Origin: Aquibium pacificus
GTDB taxonomy: Bacteria; Pseudomonadota; Alphaproteobacteria; Rhizobiales; Rhizobiaceae
Assembly: GCF_040839445.1 (NCBI RefSeq)
Contig: NZ_JBDPGJ010000004.1
Location: 434,001 to 498,000 of the forward strand
Length of the DNA stretch: 64,000 bases
Reading direction: 5' to 3'
Notes under the pieces: model-generated
Databases searched by the model: none
What the model was told of the DNA's origin: nothing
What the model saw: the letters and a program-made list of their open reading frames with translations, nothing else
Shown: one piece after another, positions 33,617 through 43,692 of the stretch
How the letters are laid out: every line of letters begins with the position of its first letter
Position numbering within the stretch: the stretch's first letter is position 1
Program-made: the position numbers and the translations under genes

Positions 33617-34945
33617 ATGACGACCAGGGCCGACCGCGAGATCGCGCGCTTGATGACGCTGCATCCCAAGGGATTCGACCTGTCGCTGGGGCGTATCAGG
33701 CGGCTTCTTGAGCGGCTCGGCAATCCGCAGGACCGCCTGCCGCCCGTCATCCACATTGCCGGCACCAACGGCAAGGGTTCGGCCGCCGCCTTTTCGCGCG
33801 CGCTGCTGGAGGCCGGGGGTCTGCGCACCCACGTCCACACCTCGCCGCATCTGGTCGCCTGGAACGAGCGCTACCGGATCGGCGCGGAAGGCGGCGGGCG
33901 CTTCGTCTCCGACGACGTGTTCGCTGACGCGATCGCACGCGTGGCAGCTGCCAATGCCGGGGAGACGATCACCGTCTTCGAAATCCTCACGGCTGTCTCG
34001 TTCGTGCTTTTCGCCGAGCATCCGGCCGATGCGGCGGTGATCGAGGTCGGGCTTGGCGGGCGCTTCGACGCGACCAATGTCGTGAAGCGGCCGGCGGTGG
34101 CGGTGATCATGCCGATCTCGCTCGACCACCAGGCCTATCTCGGTGACCGGGTCGAACTCATCGCCGCCGAGAAGGCCGGCATCATGAAGCCCGGAGTTCC
34201 GGTGGTGATCGGCCAGCAGGATTCGGACCTGGTGCGCGAGGTGCTGATCGAGACGGCGGACAGGCTCGAATGTCCGGTGCTGACCTACGGACAGGACTTC
34301 CTCGGCTTCTCGGAGAACGGGCGCTTCATCTACCAGGACGACGACGGCCTGATGGACCTACCGCTGCCCAGGCTTCCCGGCCGGCACCAGCTGGCCAACG
34401 CCGCGGCGGCGATCGCGGCGGTGAAGGCGGCGGGCTTCGCGATCGGGCATCCGGCGGCCGAAAGGGCAATGACGAGCGTCGAATGGCCCGGCCGCATGCA
34501 GCGCCTCGCGTATGGCCGCCTGGTCGACCTCGCCCCGGATGGCTCCGAGCTCTGGGTCGACGGCGGCCACAACCCCGGGGCGGGGGTGGCGGTGGCGGAG
34601 GCACTGGCCGAGCAGGAGGAGCGATTTCCGCGTCCGCTGTTCCTGATCTGCGGCATGATCTCGACCAAGGACCAGACCAACTACTTCCGCGCCTTCGACG
34701 GCATGGCGCGGCACGTCTTCACGGTGCCGGTGAACTCGAGCGAAGCCGGCGTGCCGAACGCGGAACTGGCGGCGCGGGCGGCCGAGGCGGGGCTCTCGGC
34801 CGAGCCGGTGAACTCGGTCGCCGACGCGCTGATGCTGCTGGCCGACACCTGGGAGGACACCGAGACGCCGCCGCGCATCCTGATCTGCGGCTCGCTCTAC
34901 CTGGTGGGCGAGGTGCTGGCCGAGAACGGCACGCCGCCGGCCTGA
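33617..34945 (+). CDS. folC: Folylpolyglutamate synthase/dihydrofolate synthase
   Basis: 442 residues of the Mur-ligase family. P-loop IAGTNGKGS, then TSPHLVAWNERYRI, VIEVGLGGRFDATN and LDHQAYLGD, and the C-terminal WVDGGHNPGAG. It adds glutamate to dihydropteroate and polyglutamylates folates in the cytosol. ATG at 33617 begins 55 bases after accD. Confidence 0.96.
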   Translation: MTTRADREIARLMTLHPKGFDLSLGRIRRLLERLGNPQDRLPPVIHIAGTNGKGSAAAFSRALLEAGGLRTHVHTSPHLVAWNERYRIGAEGGGRFVSDDVFADAIARVAAANAGETITVFEILTAVSFVLFAEHPADAAVIEVGLGGRFDATNVVKRPAVAVIMPISLDHQAYLGDRVELIAAEKAGIMKPGVPVVIGQQDSDLVREVLIETADRLECPVLTYGQDFLGFSENGRFIYQDDDGLMDLPLPRLPGRHQLANAAAAIAAVKAAGFAIGHPAAERAMTSVEWPGRMQRLAYGRLVDLAPDGSELWVDGGHNPGAGVAVAEALAEQEERFPRPLFLICGMISTKDQTNYFRAFDGMARHVFTVPVNSSEAGVPNAELAARAAEAGLSAEPVNSVADALMLLADTWEDTETPPRILICGSLYLVGEVLAENGTPPA

Positions 34946-35043
34946 GCCTCTTCGCCGCCGGGACGCCGGTTCCCGCGTGGCCGTTAAGCCTTTGGTGGCG
35001 GCCTTGCGCTAGTCTCGGACTTCGGCAATCGGAGACGACGGGA

Positions 35044-36156
35044 ATGGCGGGCATCTCGAGGGCGGCAGGCGCAGACACCGAACGGGTCGACTGGGTCGAC
35101 ATCGCCAAGGGCCTGTGCATCATCCTCGTGGTGATGGTGCACGCGACGCTGGGCGTCGAGATCGCAGCCGGCGAGCAGGGCTTCATGCACCAGGTGGTGG
35201 CCTGGGCGCGGCCGTTCCGCATGCCCGACTTCTTCCTCATCTCCGGCCTGTTCCTTTCGCTCACCATCGACAAGCCCTGGCGGCGCTACCTCGACCGCAA
35301 GGTGGTCCACTTCGCCTATTTCTACGTGCTGTGGCTCACCATCCAGTTCGCCTTCAAGGCGCCGGGGATCGCCCTGGAAAGGGGCGCGACGGCACCCCTC
35401 GTCGACTACCTCCTTGCCTTCGTACAGCCCTTCGGCACGCTGTGGTTCATCTACGTCCTGCCCGTCTTCTTCCTATTCACCCGGCTGGTGCGCAGCCTGC
35501 CGGTCTGGTTCGTCTTCGTCTGGGCGGCGCTGCTCGAGGCGCTGCCGGTCCACACCGGCTCGGTGATCTTCGACGAGTTCGCGGCGCGGTACGTGTATTT
35601 CTTCGCCGGATATGCCTTCGCCCCGCAGATCTTCGCGCTCGCCGGCGCGGTGCGGCGCAATGCCGGCGCCGCCCTTGCCGGGCTCGCCGTCTGGGCAGTG
35701 CTGGAAGCCGTTCTCGTCTTCACGCCGGCGCCCGCCGCGCTCGCCTTCCTCATACAGGGCGAGGTGGGCGACACGGGTGCCACCGGCGGTATCTCGGAAC
35801 TGCCTCTGGTCTCGCTGGTGCTGGGCTTCGCCGGCGCGCTCGCGATCGTCTCCATCGCCACGCTTCTGGCGCGGGTGCCCTGGGCGAACGGACTGCGCTG
35901 GCTGGGCGAACATTCCATCGTCGTCTACCTCGCCTTCTTCCTGCCGATGGCAACCGCCCGCGTGGTGCTCGTCAAGACCGGCATCGTGCCCGACGTCGGC
36001 GTGATGGCCTTCCTCGTCACCGCAGCCGGCGTCACCGGGCCGGTGGTGCTCTTCCTCGCCGTGCAGTGGAGCGGCCGCGGCAAGTGGCTGTTCGAGCGGC
36101 CGGACTGGGCGAAAATCGACGGCAGGCACAAGGCCGGGGCGCGCGCCGCGGCGTAG
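35044..36156 (+). CDS. Membrane acyltransferase 3 family protein
   Basis: 370 residues with about ten hydrophobic segments. The N-terminal WVDIAKGLCIILVVMVHATLG with catalytic-type His and the MPDFFLISGLFLSL segment are the acyltransferase_3 (OafA/YfiQ-like) signature. Such proteins acetylate or succinylate extracellular sugars using cytosolic acyl-CoA. The substrate is unknown and no polysaccharide genes are adjacent. ATG at 35044 follows GGAGACGACGGG. Confidence 0.85.
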   Translation: MAGISRAAGADTERVDWVDIAKGLCIILVVMVHATLGVEIAAGEQGFMHQVVAWARPFRMPDFFLISGLFLSLTIDKPWRRYLDRKVVHFAYFYVLWLTIQFAFKAPGIALERGATAPLVDYLLAFVQPFGTLWFIYVLPVFFLFTRLVRSLPVWFVFVWAALLEALPVHTGSVIFDEFAARYVYFFAGYAFAPQIFALAGAVRRNAGAALAGLAVWAVLEAVLVFTPAPAALAFLIQGEVGDTGATGGISELPLVSLVLGFAGALAIVSIATLLARVPWANGLRWLGEHSIVVYLAFFLPMATARVVLVKTGIVPDVGVMAFLVTAAGVTGPVVLFLAVQWSGRGKWLFERPDWAKIDGRHKAGARAAA

Positions 36157-36189
36157 AGGGGCAGGATCGGGGTCGGAGGGAAAACTCCG

Positions 36190-36850
36190 GCCAGATCGCG
36201 CTCCGTCGCGCCCCCCTCTGTCCTCCCGAGCTCTTGCCGAGGGGCGGACATCTCCCCCACGAGGGGGGAGATCAGCCGTCGCGTATATCGTCGCCAACTT
36301 TAACTATTGCAGGAGAAGCGGCGATATCGACGCTGCCGATCTCCCCCCTCGTGGGGGAGGTCGGATGAGGGGTGCTGGACGGAGCGGGGTGGTTGAAGGG
36401 GAGACGCGGATTGCCTTTCGGTGGCTGGATTGTGGGATCGGTCTCCGGCCGACACCCCTCATCCGTCTCGGCGCTGCGCGCCGAGCCACCTTTTCCCACA
36501 AGGGGAGAAGGAAGAGAGCCGCGGCATTTCGCGAGCCACGGTACCGGGGCTGCCGGGGCACCCCCACCCCTGGCCCCTCCCCGCAAGGGGGAGGGGGACG
36601 CGGCGGCGGCATCCCGCGAGGCGCCCCCCTCTGTCGGCTTCGCCGACATCTCCCCCACGAGGGGGGAGATCGGCAGCTTCGGCATCGCGCCCGTATCTTC
36701 CGCTTCAGAAATGTTCGTGGAGGCGGCGGCACCTCGGCTTTCCTTCTCCCCTTGTGGGAGAAGGAAGGGCCGGATCCCACGAGGCGCCCCTGCGGACCGC
36801 GTCTCACCCCCACAAGGGGGAAGATTGGCAGCGCCAGCATCGCGAAACCC
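36190..36850. repeat. Cluster of short palindromic repeats
   Basis: An 834-bp gap without a convincing gene. Identical 23-bp palindromes ATCTCCCCCACGAGGGGGG-type lie at 36250-36272 and 36648-36670, with an inverted near copy at 36339-36361. Related hairpins are at 36489-36511 and 36741-36765 (TCCTTCTCCCCTTGTGGGAG), 36574-36596 and 36805-36820. Recurrent flanks such as GCGCCCCCCTCTGT accompany them. Reading frames crossing the region are composed of repeat sequence and are not credible proteins. These look like extragenic REP-type elements common in Rhizobiales genomes. Confidence 0.85.
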
Positions 36851-36990
36851 TGCTCTTCCTGTGGGAAGGGGAGGCAGGCTTTGTCCGGGGATCACGTGGG
36901 TGAGCGGCTCGGCCGGCCATTGCCGAACCGCTTCCCGTCGTTGCCGAACCGTCGCCCCATGACCAGGGGCTACATTTCGCCCGGCGGCGA

Positions 36991-37509
36991 TCAGGCCTCG
37001 GCGAGCTCCGGTATGCGCAGCACCTGGCCCGGGTAGATCTTGTCCGGATGCTTCAGCATAGGCTTGTTGGCTTCGAAGATGACGGTGTATTTCGATGCCT
37101 TGCCCTTGCCGTAGACATGCTCGGCGATCTTCGAGAGATTGTCGCCTTTCTGGACGGTGTAGAAGACGGGTTGCCGGGCCGGCGTCGATGCCTTGACCAG
37201 TTCGGTCATGTCGACGTTCCTGTCGAGCGAAACGGCCGCCTGCGGCGCCACGACCTTTAGCTCGTCGGCCTGGACCTTGGAAACGCCAAGCGTGTTTCCG
37301 ATGGCGATGACGGCCTTTTCGAAGACGGACTGGTCGGCGACGTCGCCTTTCAGGATCGCGGTGTCTCCCTTGACCTCGACCTGCACCTTTTCGGTGCCGA
37401 GCTTGTAGGAATCGAGCTCCTTCTTCAAGACCGCCGCGTCGGTGGCCTCATCATGATCGCCGAAGCCGAGCTTGTTGCCGACACTCTTCACGAAATCAAA
37501 TATGCCCAT
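36991..37509 (-). CDS. BON and LysM domain protein (YgaU-like)
   Basis: 172 residues. A BON domain at about 25-90 (VQVEVKGDTAILKGDVADQ) and a LysM peptidoglycan-binding domain at about 118-168 (FYTVQKGDNLSKIAEHVYGK to IYPGQVLRIPEL). This order is that of E. coli YgaU/Kbp, a potassium-binding stress protein, and of many LysM proteins in Rhizobiales. No signal peptide is seen. ATG 37509 starts the family-typical MGIFDFVKSVGNKL; GGAGAAACGC precedes it. Confidence 0.9.
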   Translation of the reverse strand: MGIFDFVKSVGNKLGFGDHDEATDAAVLKKELDSYKLGTEKVQVEVKGDTAILKGDVADQSVFEKAVIAIGNTLGVSKVQADELKVVAPQAAVSLDRNVDMTELVKASTPARQPVFYTVQKGDNLSKIAEHVYGKGKASKYTVIFEANKPMLKHPDKIYPGQVLRIPELAEA

Positions 37510-37678
37510 GATGCGTTTCTCCTGTGCGTCCCCACGCCCGGATATCGCATTGGCGCGTGGCAAAGGAAAGCATCCTCGACCGCAATAGTTCCCCGACTTC
37601 CATCGCATCCGCAGGGGAGGATCGGGCACCGGCTGTGGCGCGATCGGTCGTCCCCGCACATGGAGGATAAGCGCTGGC

Positions 37679-38035
37679 TTACCCTCCGATGTCGATGTGG
37701 GCGGCGGAGACGGGGGCACAGGTGAGGCAGCACTGATCGCAGACGAGGTCGCGTTCGGGGCCGACGCCGTAAGCGGTCGTCTCGTCGCCGAAGCGCCAGG
37801 CGCCGTAGCAGATGGTCTCGCCGACGCGGCACTCGATGCGCACCGACTTACGCTCGCCCTTTTCGAGAAGGTAGACCTTGCCGCCGCCCGGCCACTCGCC
37901 GTCGCCGCCGGGCGCGGAGAGTTCGGCCGCCACCGCGTGCGGGGCGCGGTTGGCGAGGTAGAGCGTCAGCTCCTCGGCCAGCGACGGCGAGGCGAGAAGG
38001 ACGGCGGGAAGGGCGAGAAGGGCGGCGCGAAGCAT
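37679..38035 (-). CDS. Small secreted protein of unknown function
   Basis: 118 residues with a clear signal peptide (MLRAALLALPAVLLASPSLA, cleavage likely after ALA-type LAEE). The mature part is about 98 residues with five cysteines, including CDQCCLTCAP near the C-terminus, suggesting disulfides or metal binding in the periplasm. A strand-rich YLANRAPHAVAAEL opening resembles small periplasmic beta proteins. I do not recognise a named family. Confidence 0.7.
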   Translation of the reverse strand: MLRAALLALPAVLLASPSLAEELTLYLANRAPHAVAAELSAPGGDGEWPGGGKVYLLEKGERKSVRIECRVGETICYGAWRFGDETTAYGVGPERDLVCDQCCLTCAPVSAAHIDIGG

Positions 38036-38237
38036 GGCTGATTCTGCGCTCGCGCGCGGGCGGGATCAAGAGGGGGAGGACGCGGCGATGGCGAGGACGC
38101 GGGTCGAGGGAGTCCGGTGCGTCGCTCTCGTGGTTCGCCCTTCGGCCGGCTCAGGAAGCTCACCATGAGGGCGAGAGGAGCATCGCAGTCACTTCACCGC
38201 CGCAGTCTGAGGTGCTCATGGTTCGTGGTTCGTGGTG

Positions 38238-38322
38238 CGTGGTTCGACAGGCTCACCATGAGGAGGTTTGCAATGGGGCTGCGGTGCAGCCTCCGGCCTC
38301 ATGGTGAGCCTGTCGAACCACG
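38238..38322. repeat. 26-bp perfect inverted repeat near lepA
   Basis: CGTGGTTCGACAGGCTCACC plus ATGAGG (38238-38263) is the exact inverse of 38297-38322, with a 33-base spacer that itself holds GCTGCGGTGCAGC. A decayed third copy lies at about 38131-38169. The 308-bp lepA downstream gap is otherwise empty. It may act as a terminator for lepA, which ends at 38344 on the minus strand, and looks like a dispersed repeat. Confidence 0.8.
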
Positions 38323-38343
38323 AGGCGGGAGTGGTATCAGCCG

Positions 38344-40149
<1,806 letters not shown>

Positions 40150-40364
40150 GGGGCGGGCGTATAGAGCATCCGCGGGCAAAACGCCAAACGGGTTTTGCGG
40201 GGCGTGCGGCAAATGGAATGGGCGAGTTGCGGTCGCACGAGCAACGTGGCCGCGTTCACGAGACGCACGCCTACCGTGTGCCGACAGGACCGCTCCATCA
40301 GTGTTCTATCGTTCGTTTCGCAGCGCGACCGAAACGCACGAAGGAGCCTTTCTGCAACTTTAAC

Positions 40365-40393
40365 TTGACATACTTCGCATTCGGGGCAAGATT
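40365..40393 (+). promoter_or_regulatory. Possible sigma-70 promoter of the PatG-like protease
   Basis: A perfect TTGACA is at 40365-40370; 17 bases later AAGATT (40388-40393) is a weak -10. The start codon is at 40411 with GAGG seven bases before. Only the -35 is convincing. The 260 bases between lepA and the protease, which are divergent, hold no credible gene. Confidence 0.4.
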
Positions 40394-40410
40394 TCCCGTT
40401 GAGGTTGCAG

Positions 40411-42405
40411 ATGAGATACGACTTCAATCCGCTGGGAGATCCGCGTATCAAGGTTGCCGTTCTCGACGGCCCCGTAGACGTGTCGCATCCTTGCTTTGAC
40501 GGCGCCACGATCGAGATCCCTTGGGGCATGCCGAAGACGGCTCCCGGTTCACCGGCCAGCTGCCACGGCACGCATATCGCCAGCATCTTGTTCGGGCAGC
40601 CGGGAAGCCCTGTCCACGGACTGGTCCCATGCTGCCGCGGTTTGATTCTGCCAATCTTCCGAGACACCGGCGAAATGGACGTTTCCTGCACCCAACGCGA
40701 TCTTGCGCGCGCGATACTCGCTGCAATCGACCAGGGTGCCCATATCGTTGCCATCTCTGGTGGCGAACCCGGCACGCCAGAAGCCGCAGATGCTTTCCTC
40801 GTGGAGGCGATAGGACGATGTCTCGAGGACAACGTGCTTGTAGTGGCAGCCGCGGGCAACGATGGGGCATCGCTTGCACATATTCCGGCGGCTATGAGTG
40901 GCGTGCTGGCAGTCGGAGCTTGCGATCTAAACGGAAAACCGTTGTCCTTCAGCAACTTCGCGGAAGTTTACACCGACCACGGGATATTGGCACCGGGATC
41001 TGAGATCGTTGGTGCCGTCCCGGGCGGCGGCGTGGTTAGCCGCAGCGGGACCAGCTTCGCGGTCCCGATCGTTGCGGGATTGGCGGCCCGAATGCTTGCC
41101 GAAACAGTTCAGCGTGGCGATATCCCGAACCCGGTGGCAGTCGGGCGAAGCCTGATCGCCAATGCGGTCGGCTGCGGAGAATATCTTTCGGATCCCGATC
41201 GATGCCTTTCAGGGCGCATCAATCCTTTTCAGAGTTTGGCGGCGCGAAACACCGGCGCGCGCTCGGAGAGCAGATTTGCAACTGGGAGCGGAGGAATGGT
41301 CATGTCGGAATTAGCTGAAGAGTTGGAGCGGACCGAAGCAGGACCGGGAGGGGTGCGCGCCGCCAGCGACCACTCTCCCGATGAAGTTGGCCGGCAAGAT
41401 TCTGCCGGTCTCAAGCAATCCGTCCTTTCGACCTCCGATTGCGGATGCGGATGCGGCGGCAAATGTGCTTCGGACTGCGGATGCGGAGGCAAACCTGCAT
41501 CGGCTCCACAGAAAGTCTACGCGCTGGGACAGATCGGCTACGACTTCGGCACAGAAGCCCGCCGCGACTCCATCCGACAGTATATGTCGACGAACACCGG
41601 ACCCTCTCCGGTGGAGTTGATAGAGCACTTGCAGGAGCCCGAGAACATTTTCGACGTCGAACGCATCATTTGGACCCTGAATCTAGATGGTGCGCCGATT
41701 TATGCGCTGATGCCGAGCGGGGCTTACGCAGCCGAAGGCTATGCTCGAATCTTCACCGCATATATCAACCAGGTGATTGGTCGAACCACCGAGGACGGAG
41801 CCAATAAAGGAAAAGCGAAGAAATCACCGTCAAAAGTTACTCTTTTTGCAGTTCCCGGGCAGATATGTGGCTCGGTTCGCCTGATGTCGGGAGAGACGGT
41901 GCCGGTCTTGGTGCCCGTGGCTCGCGCGATCGCGGAGTGGGATGTCGAGGATGCAACCGCGAGGTTCCTCGCGAGGTTTGAAGAAGAAGCGAAAGCAGCA
42001 GGCGAAGGGTCCGGTCTTGCGGATCGCATTGCGCAGATGGCCGACGATCTCCCGCCTTTCCTCAGCGATTTCCGCAACCTCATCACGCGCAAATATCGGA
42101 ATCTCGGCATAGCAGGGCGGGACCGGGCTCTGAACTTCGCCGCGACATCGGCATTCCGCACGTTTCAGATACTTTCGGAGATCGCCGGACTGAAGCTGAT
42201 CCTGGACGACATCCTCGTCACGAGGAGCCCCTCCTGCCGCGCCGGTTCCGAATGCTACGACATCGCTATCCGGTTCTTCCGTGAGGCGGATGTCACTTCA
42301 GCGCTCTACACCTTCCAGTTCACGCTGGACGTGAGTGATACGGTTCCAGTGAGTATCGGCGAGCTCTCGCAGTGGAGAGAGCGGCCGAAAGCACTCCTCG
42401 GATAA
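40411..42405 (+). CDS. PatA/PatG-family subtilisin-like RiPP protease
   Basis: 664 residues. An N-terminal subtilisin domain (about 10-280) has the complete triad: Asp19 in VAVLDGPVD, His52 in SCHGTHIAS, Ser215 in RSGTSFAVP, plus oxyanion Asn150 in AAAGNDG. A linker at about 340-361 is made of Cys-Gly repeats (DCGCGCGGKCASDCGCGG). The C-terminal domain (about 368-664) opens with VYALGQIGYDFGTEARRDSI, the hallmark of PatG-type cyanobactin maturation proteases, where this family cleaves leaders or cyclises peptides. No signal peptide, so it acts in the cytosol. The next gene is a Cys-rich peptide, 78 bases downstream. Codon bias is weaker than in neighbours, suggesting acquisition. No YcaO, dehydrogenase or transporter gene is adjacent. 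Confidence 0.88.
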   Translation: MRYDFNPLGDPRIKVAVLDGPVDVSHPCFDGATIEIPWGMPKTAPGSPASCHGTHIASILFGQPGSPVHGLVPCCRGLILPIFRDTGEMDVSCTQRDLARAILAAIDQGAHIVAISGGEPGTPEAADAFLVEAIGRCLEDNVLVVAAAGNDGASLAHIPAAMSGVLAVGACDLNGKPLSFSNFAEVYTDHGILAPGSEIVGAVPGGGVVSRSGTSFAVPIVAGLAARMLAETVQRGDIPNPVAVGRSLIANAVGCGEYLSDPDRCLSGRINPFQSLAARNTGARSESRFATGSGGMVMSELAEELERTEAGPGGVRAASDHSPDEVGRQDSAGLKQSVLSTSDCGCGCGGKCASDCGCGGKPASAPQKVYALGQIGYDFGTEARRDSIRQYMSTNTGPSPVELIEHLQEPENIFDVERIIWTLNLDGAPIYALMPSGAYAAEGYARIFTAYINQVIGRTTEDGANKGKAKKSPSKVTLFAVPGQICGSVRLMSGETVPVLVPVARAIAEWDVEDATARFLARFEEEAKAAGEGSGLADRIAQMADDLPPFLSDFRNLITRKYRNLGIAGRDRALNFAATSAFRTFQILSEIAGLKLILDDILVTRSPSCRAGSECYDIAIRFFREADVTSALYTFQFTLDVSDTVPVSIGELSQWRERPKALLG

Positions 42406-42414
42406 TCTTGCCAG

Positions 42415-42439
42415 GCGGAATGGCGCGGGAACATTCCGC
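42415..42439 (+). other. Stem-loop between protease and peptide genes
   Basis: GCGGAAT (42415-42421) pairs exactly with ATTCCGC (42433-42439) around an 11-base loop, 10 bases after the protease stop. It could protect a processed peptide message or reduce read-through so that enzyme and peptide are made in different amounts. No T-run follows, so it is not a normal terminator. Confidence 0.4.
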
Positions 42440-42483
42440 AGGGCTCCGAAACTTCCTGTCCCGCAGATTTACGGGAGTATCAA

Positions 42484-42684
42484 ATGAAGAGGACACTCAA
42501 CGCTAAGCTCTCCGGTTCAGCCGATGTTGCACCGGTCATGAGAGCTTATTCACCCACTGCGCAAAGGCAGAATGTCTCTGCCTCCAGCATCGAATGTGAT
42601 CTCTGTCACTTCGGTTGCGAACTGATACCGGATCCTTTCGCGAAGCAAGCCTGTCACATCGCGTGTCAGCACACCGTCTGCTGA
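42484..42684 (+). CDS. Candidate RiPP precursor peptide, six cysteines
   Basis: 66 residues. Residues 1-35 (MKRTLNAKLSGSADVAPVM and on) are polar and cysteine-free, like a leader; residues 36-66 hold all six cysteines at 38, 41, 45, 57, 61 and 66, including two CX3C motifs 11 residues apart, and the last residue is Cys. ACGGGAG seven bases before the ATG is a good ribosome site. It follows the PatG-like protease in the same direction. Substrate status is inferred from size, linkage and pattern. The twin CX3C could also form a disulfide-linked helical hairpin without other modification. There is no secretion signal and no double-glycine site. Confidence 0.65.
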   Translation: MKRTLNAKLSGSADVAPVMRAYSPTAQRQNVSASSIECDLCHFGCELIPDPFAKQACHIACQHTVC

Positions 42685-42693
42685 GGCTTGCGC

Positions 42694-42721
42694 GGCCTGG
42701 CGCGTGTCAACGCGCTAGGCC
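42694..42721 (+). terminator. GC-rich hairpin after the peptide gene
   Basis: GGCCTGGCGCG (42694-42704) pairs with CGCGCTAGGCC (42711-42721) with one non-Watson-Crick position and a six-base loop, nine bases after the stop. It lacks a T-run, so terminator activity is uncertain, but it faces the convergent TetR gene and would shield the peptide message. Confidence 0.4.
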
Positions 42722-42782
42722 CGAAGCCGGGCAGTCAGCCGACGTCCGCCACGTATCTGCGACTTCACGCCAGCGATCAGTT

Positions 42783-43442
42783 TCACTCCGCGGCAATGGC
42801 CGCGCGGGCGGGCACATGCAGGGCAGCGGTAGCAGGTTCGGAGAAGAGCAGCTTCACGAAGGAGCGGAAGGCAAGCAGCTGGTTGGGCAGCCGCTGCGGG
42901 TCCTTCATGACCTTGGCCATGATGATGCCTCCGTCGATGATACAGGTGACCATCTCGGCAAGCGCGTCGAGGTCGACGGGCTCGCGCGGCGCGTAGACGC
43001 TGGCAACCGCTTCGAGATAGCGGCGAAAGCGGTCGTTCAGCCCTTCGACCGCCTGCCGGTTGATCTCGACCACCTCGCGGTCGAACAGCCTCTCCTGATA
43101 GCAGACCGATGCGATGATGCAGCCGGGATGGCCATTTGGCAGATCGGCAAGCGTTTCGGCGAAAAGCTTCAGCCCGATCAGGAATGCCTGAAGCGGATCG
43201 TCGGATAGATCGGCGGCACGGGCGAAGATCTCATCCAGGATACGGTTGTCTTCGGCGACGTAGCGGCGCAGCATGTCGCGGGCGAGTTCGTTCTTGTCAC
43301 GGAAGTGATAGAAGAAGCCGCTCTTGGTGATTCCGGCTTCCGCGATGATTTCGTCGATGGATGTCGCCCCGAATCCCTTTGCGAGAACGGATGCTTCTGC
43401 GATTTCGAGAATCCGCTCGCGCGTGTCGGCGCCCTTTCCCAT
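42783..43442 (-). CDS. TetR-family transcriptional regulator
   Basis: 219 residues. The N-terminal helix-turn-helix is clear: TRERILEIAEASVLAKGFGA, then TSIDEIIAEAGITKSGFFYH. The ligand domain is of the TetR_C type seen in YcdC/AcrR-like regulators. It is divergent from the homocysteine methyltransferase gene, 250 bases away, which is its most likely target. A short palindrome ACCGACGGT lies just upstream of its start at 43468-43476 and could be an operator. ATG 43442 follows GAGGAG. Confidence 0.9.
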   Translation of the reverse strand: MGKGADTRERILEIAEASVLAKGFGATSIDEIIAEAGITKSGFFYHFRDKNELARDMLRRYVAEDNRILDEIFARAADLSDDPLQAFLIGLKLFAETLADLPNGHPGCIIASVCYQERLFDREVVEINRQAVEGLNDRFRRYLEAVASVYAPREPVDLDALAEMVTCIIDGGIIMAKVMKDPQRLPNQLLAFRSFVKLLFSEPATAALHVPARAAIAAE

Positions 43443-43692
43443 GTGAAACTCCTCATACAATTACTTGACCGACGGTGCGGTTTTGCTTGGGCGCCCCCAT
43501 ACACGTTCGCGATCGTTGGCGCTACAGCTTCCTCCAAGTCATTGAAGAACAAGACATAGTTCCTTTCCTTCCGGCACAGGACCGCAGGTTTGCTAGTCTC
43601 CGGACGCCTCATCCGGCACATCTTGAGCCATAGCCGACGGGCTGAACGGTCGTGCCGGCAATCATCGTGAACTACACCGAAAGGATGTGACC

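Noticed and set aside
36190..36850. CRISPR array
   Set aside because: Repeats are palindromic, unequally spaced and in both orientations, with no uniform spacers and no cas genes.
36365..37036. 223-codon and overlapping frames across the repeat cluster
   Set aside because: They are built from palindromic repeats in several frames and lack a start site or domain.
43443..43692. SAM-II type riboswitch before the homocysteine methyltransferase
   Set aside because: No conserved SAM-II core or pseudoknot pairing found by eye.
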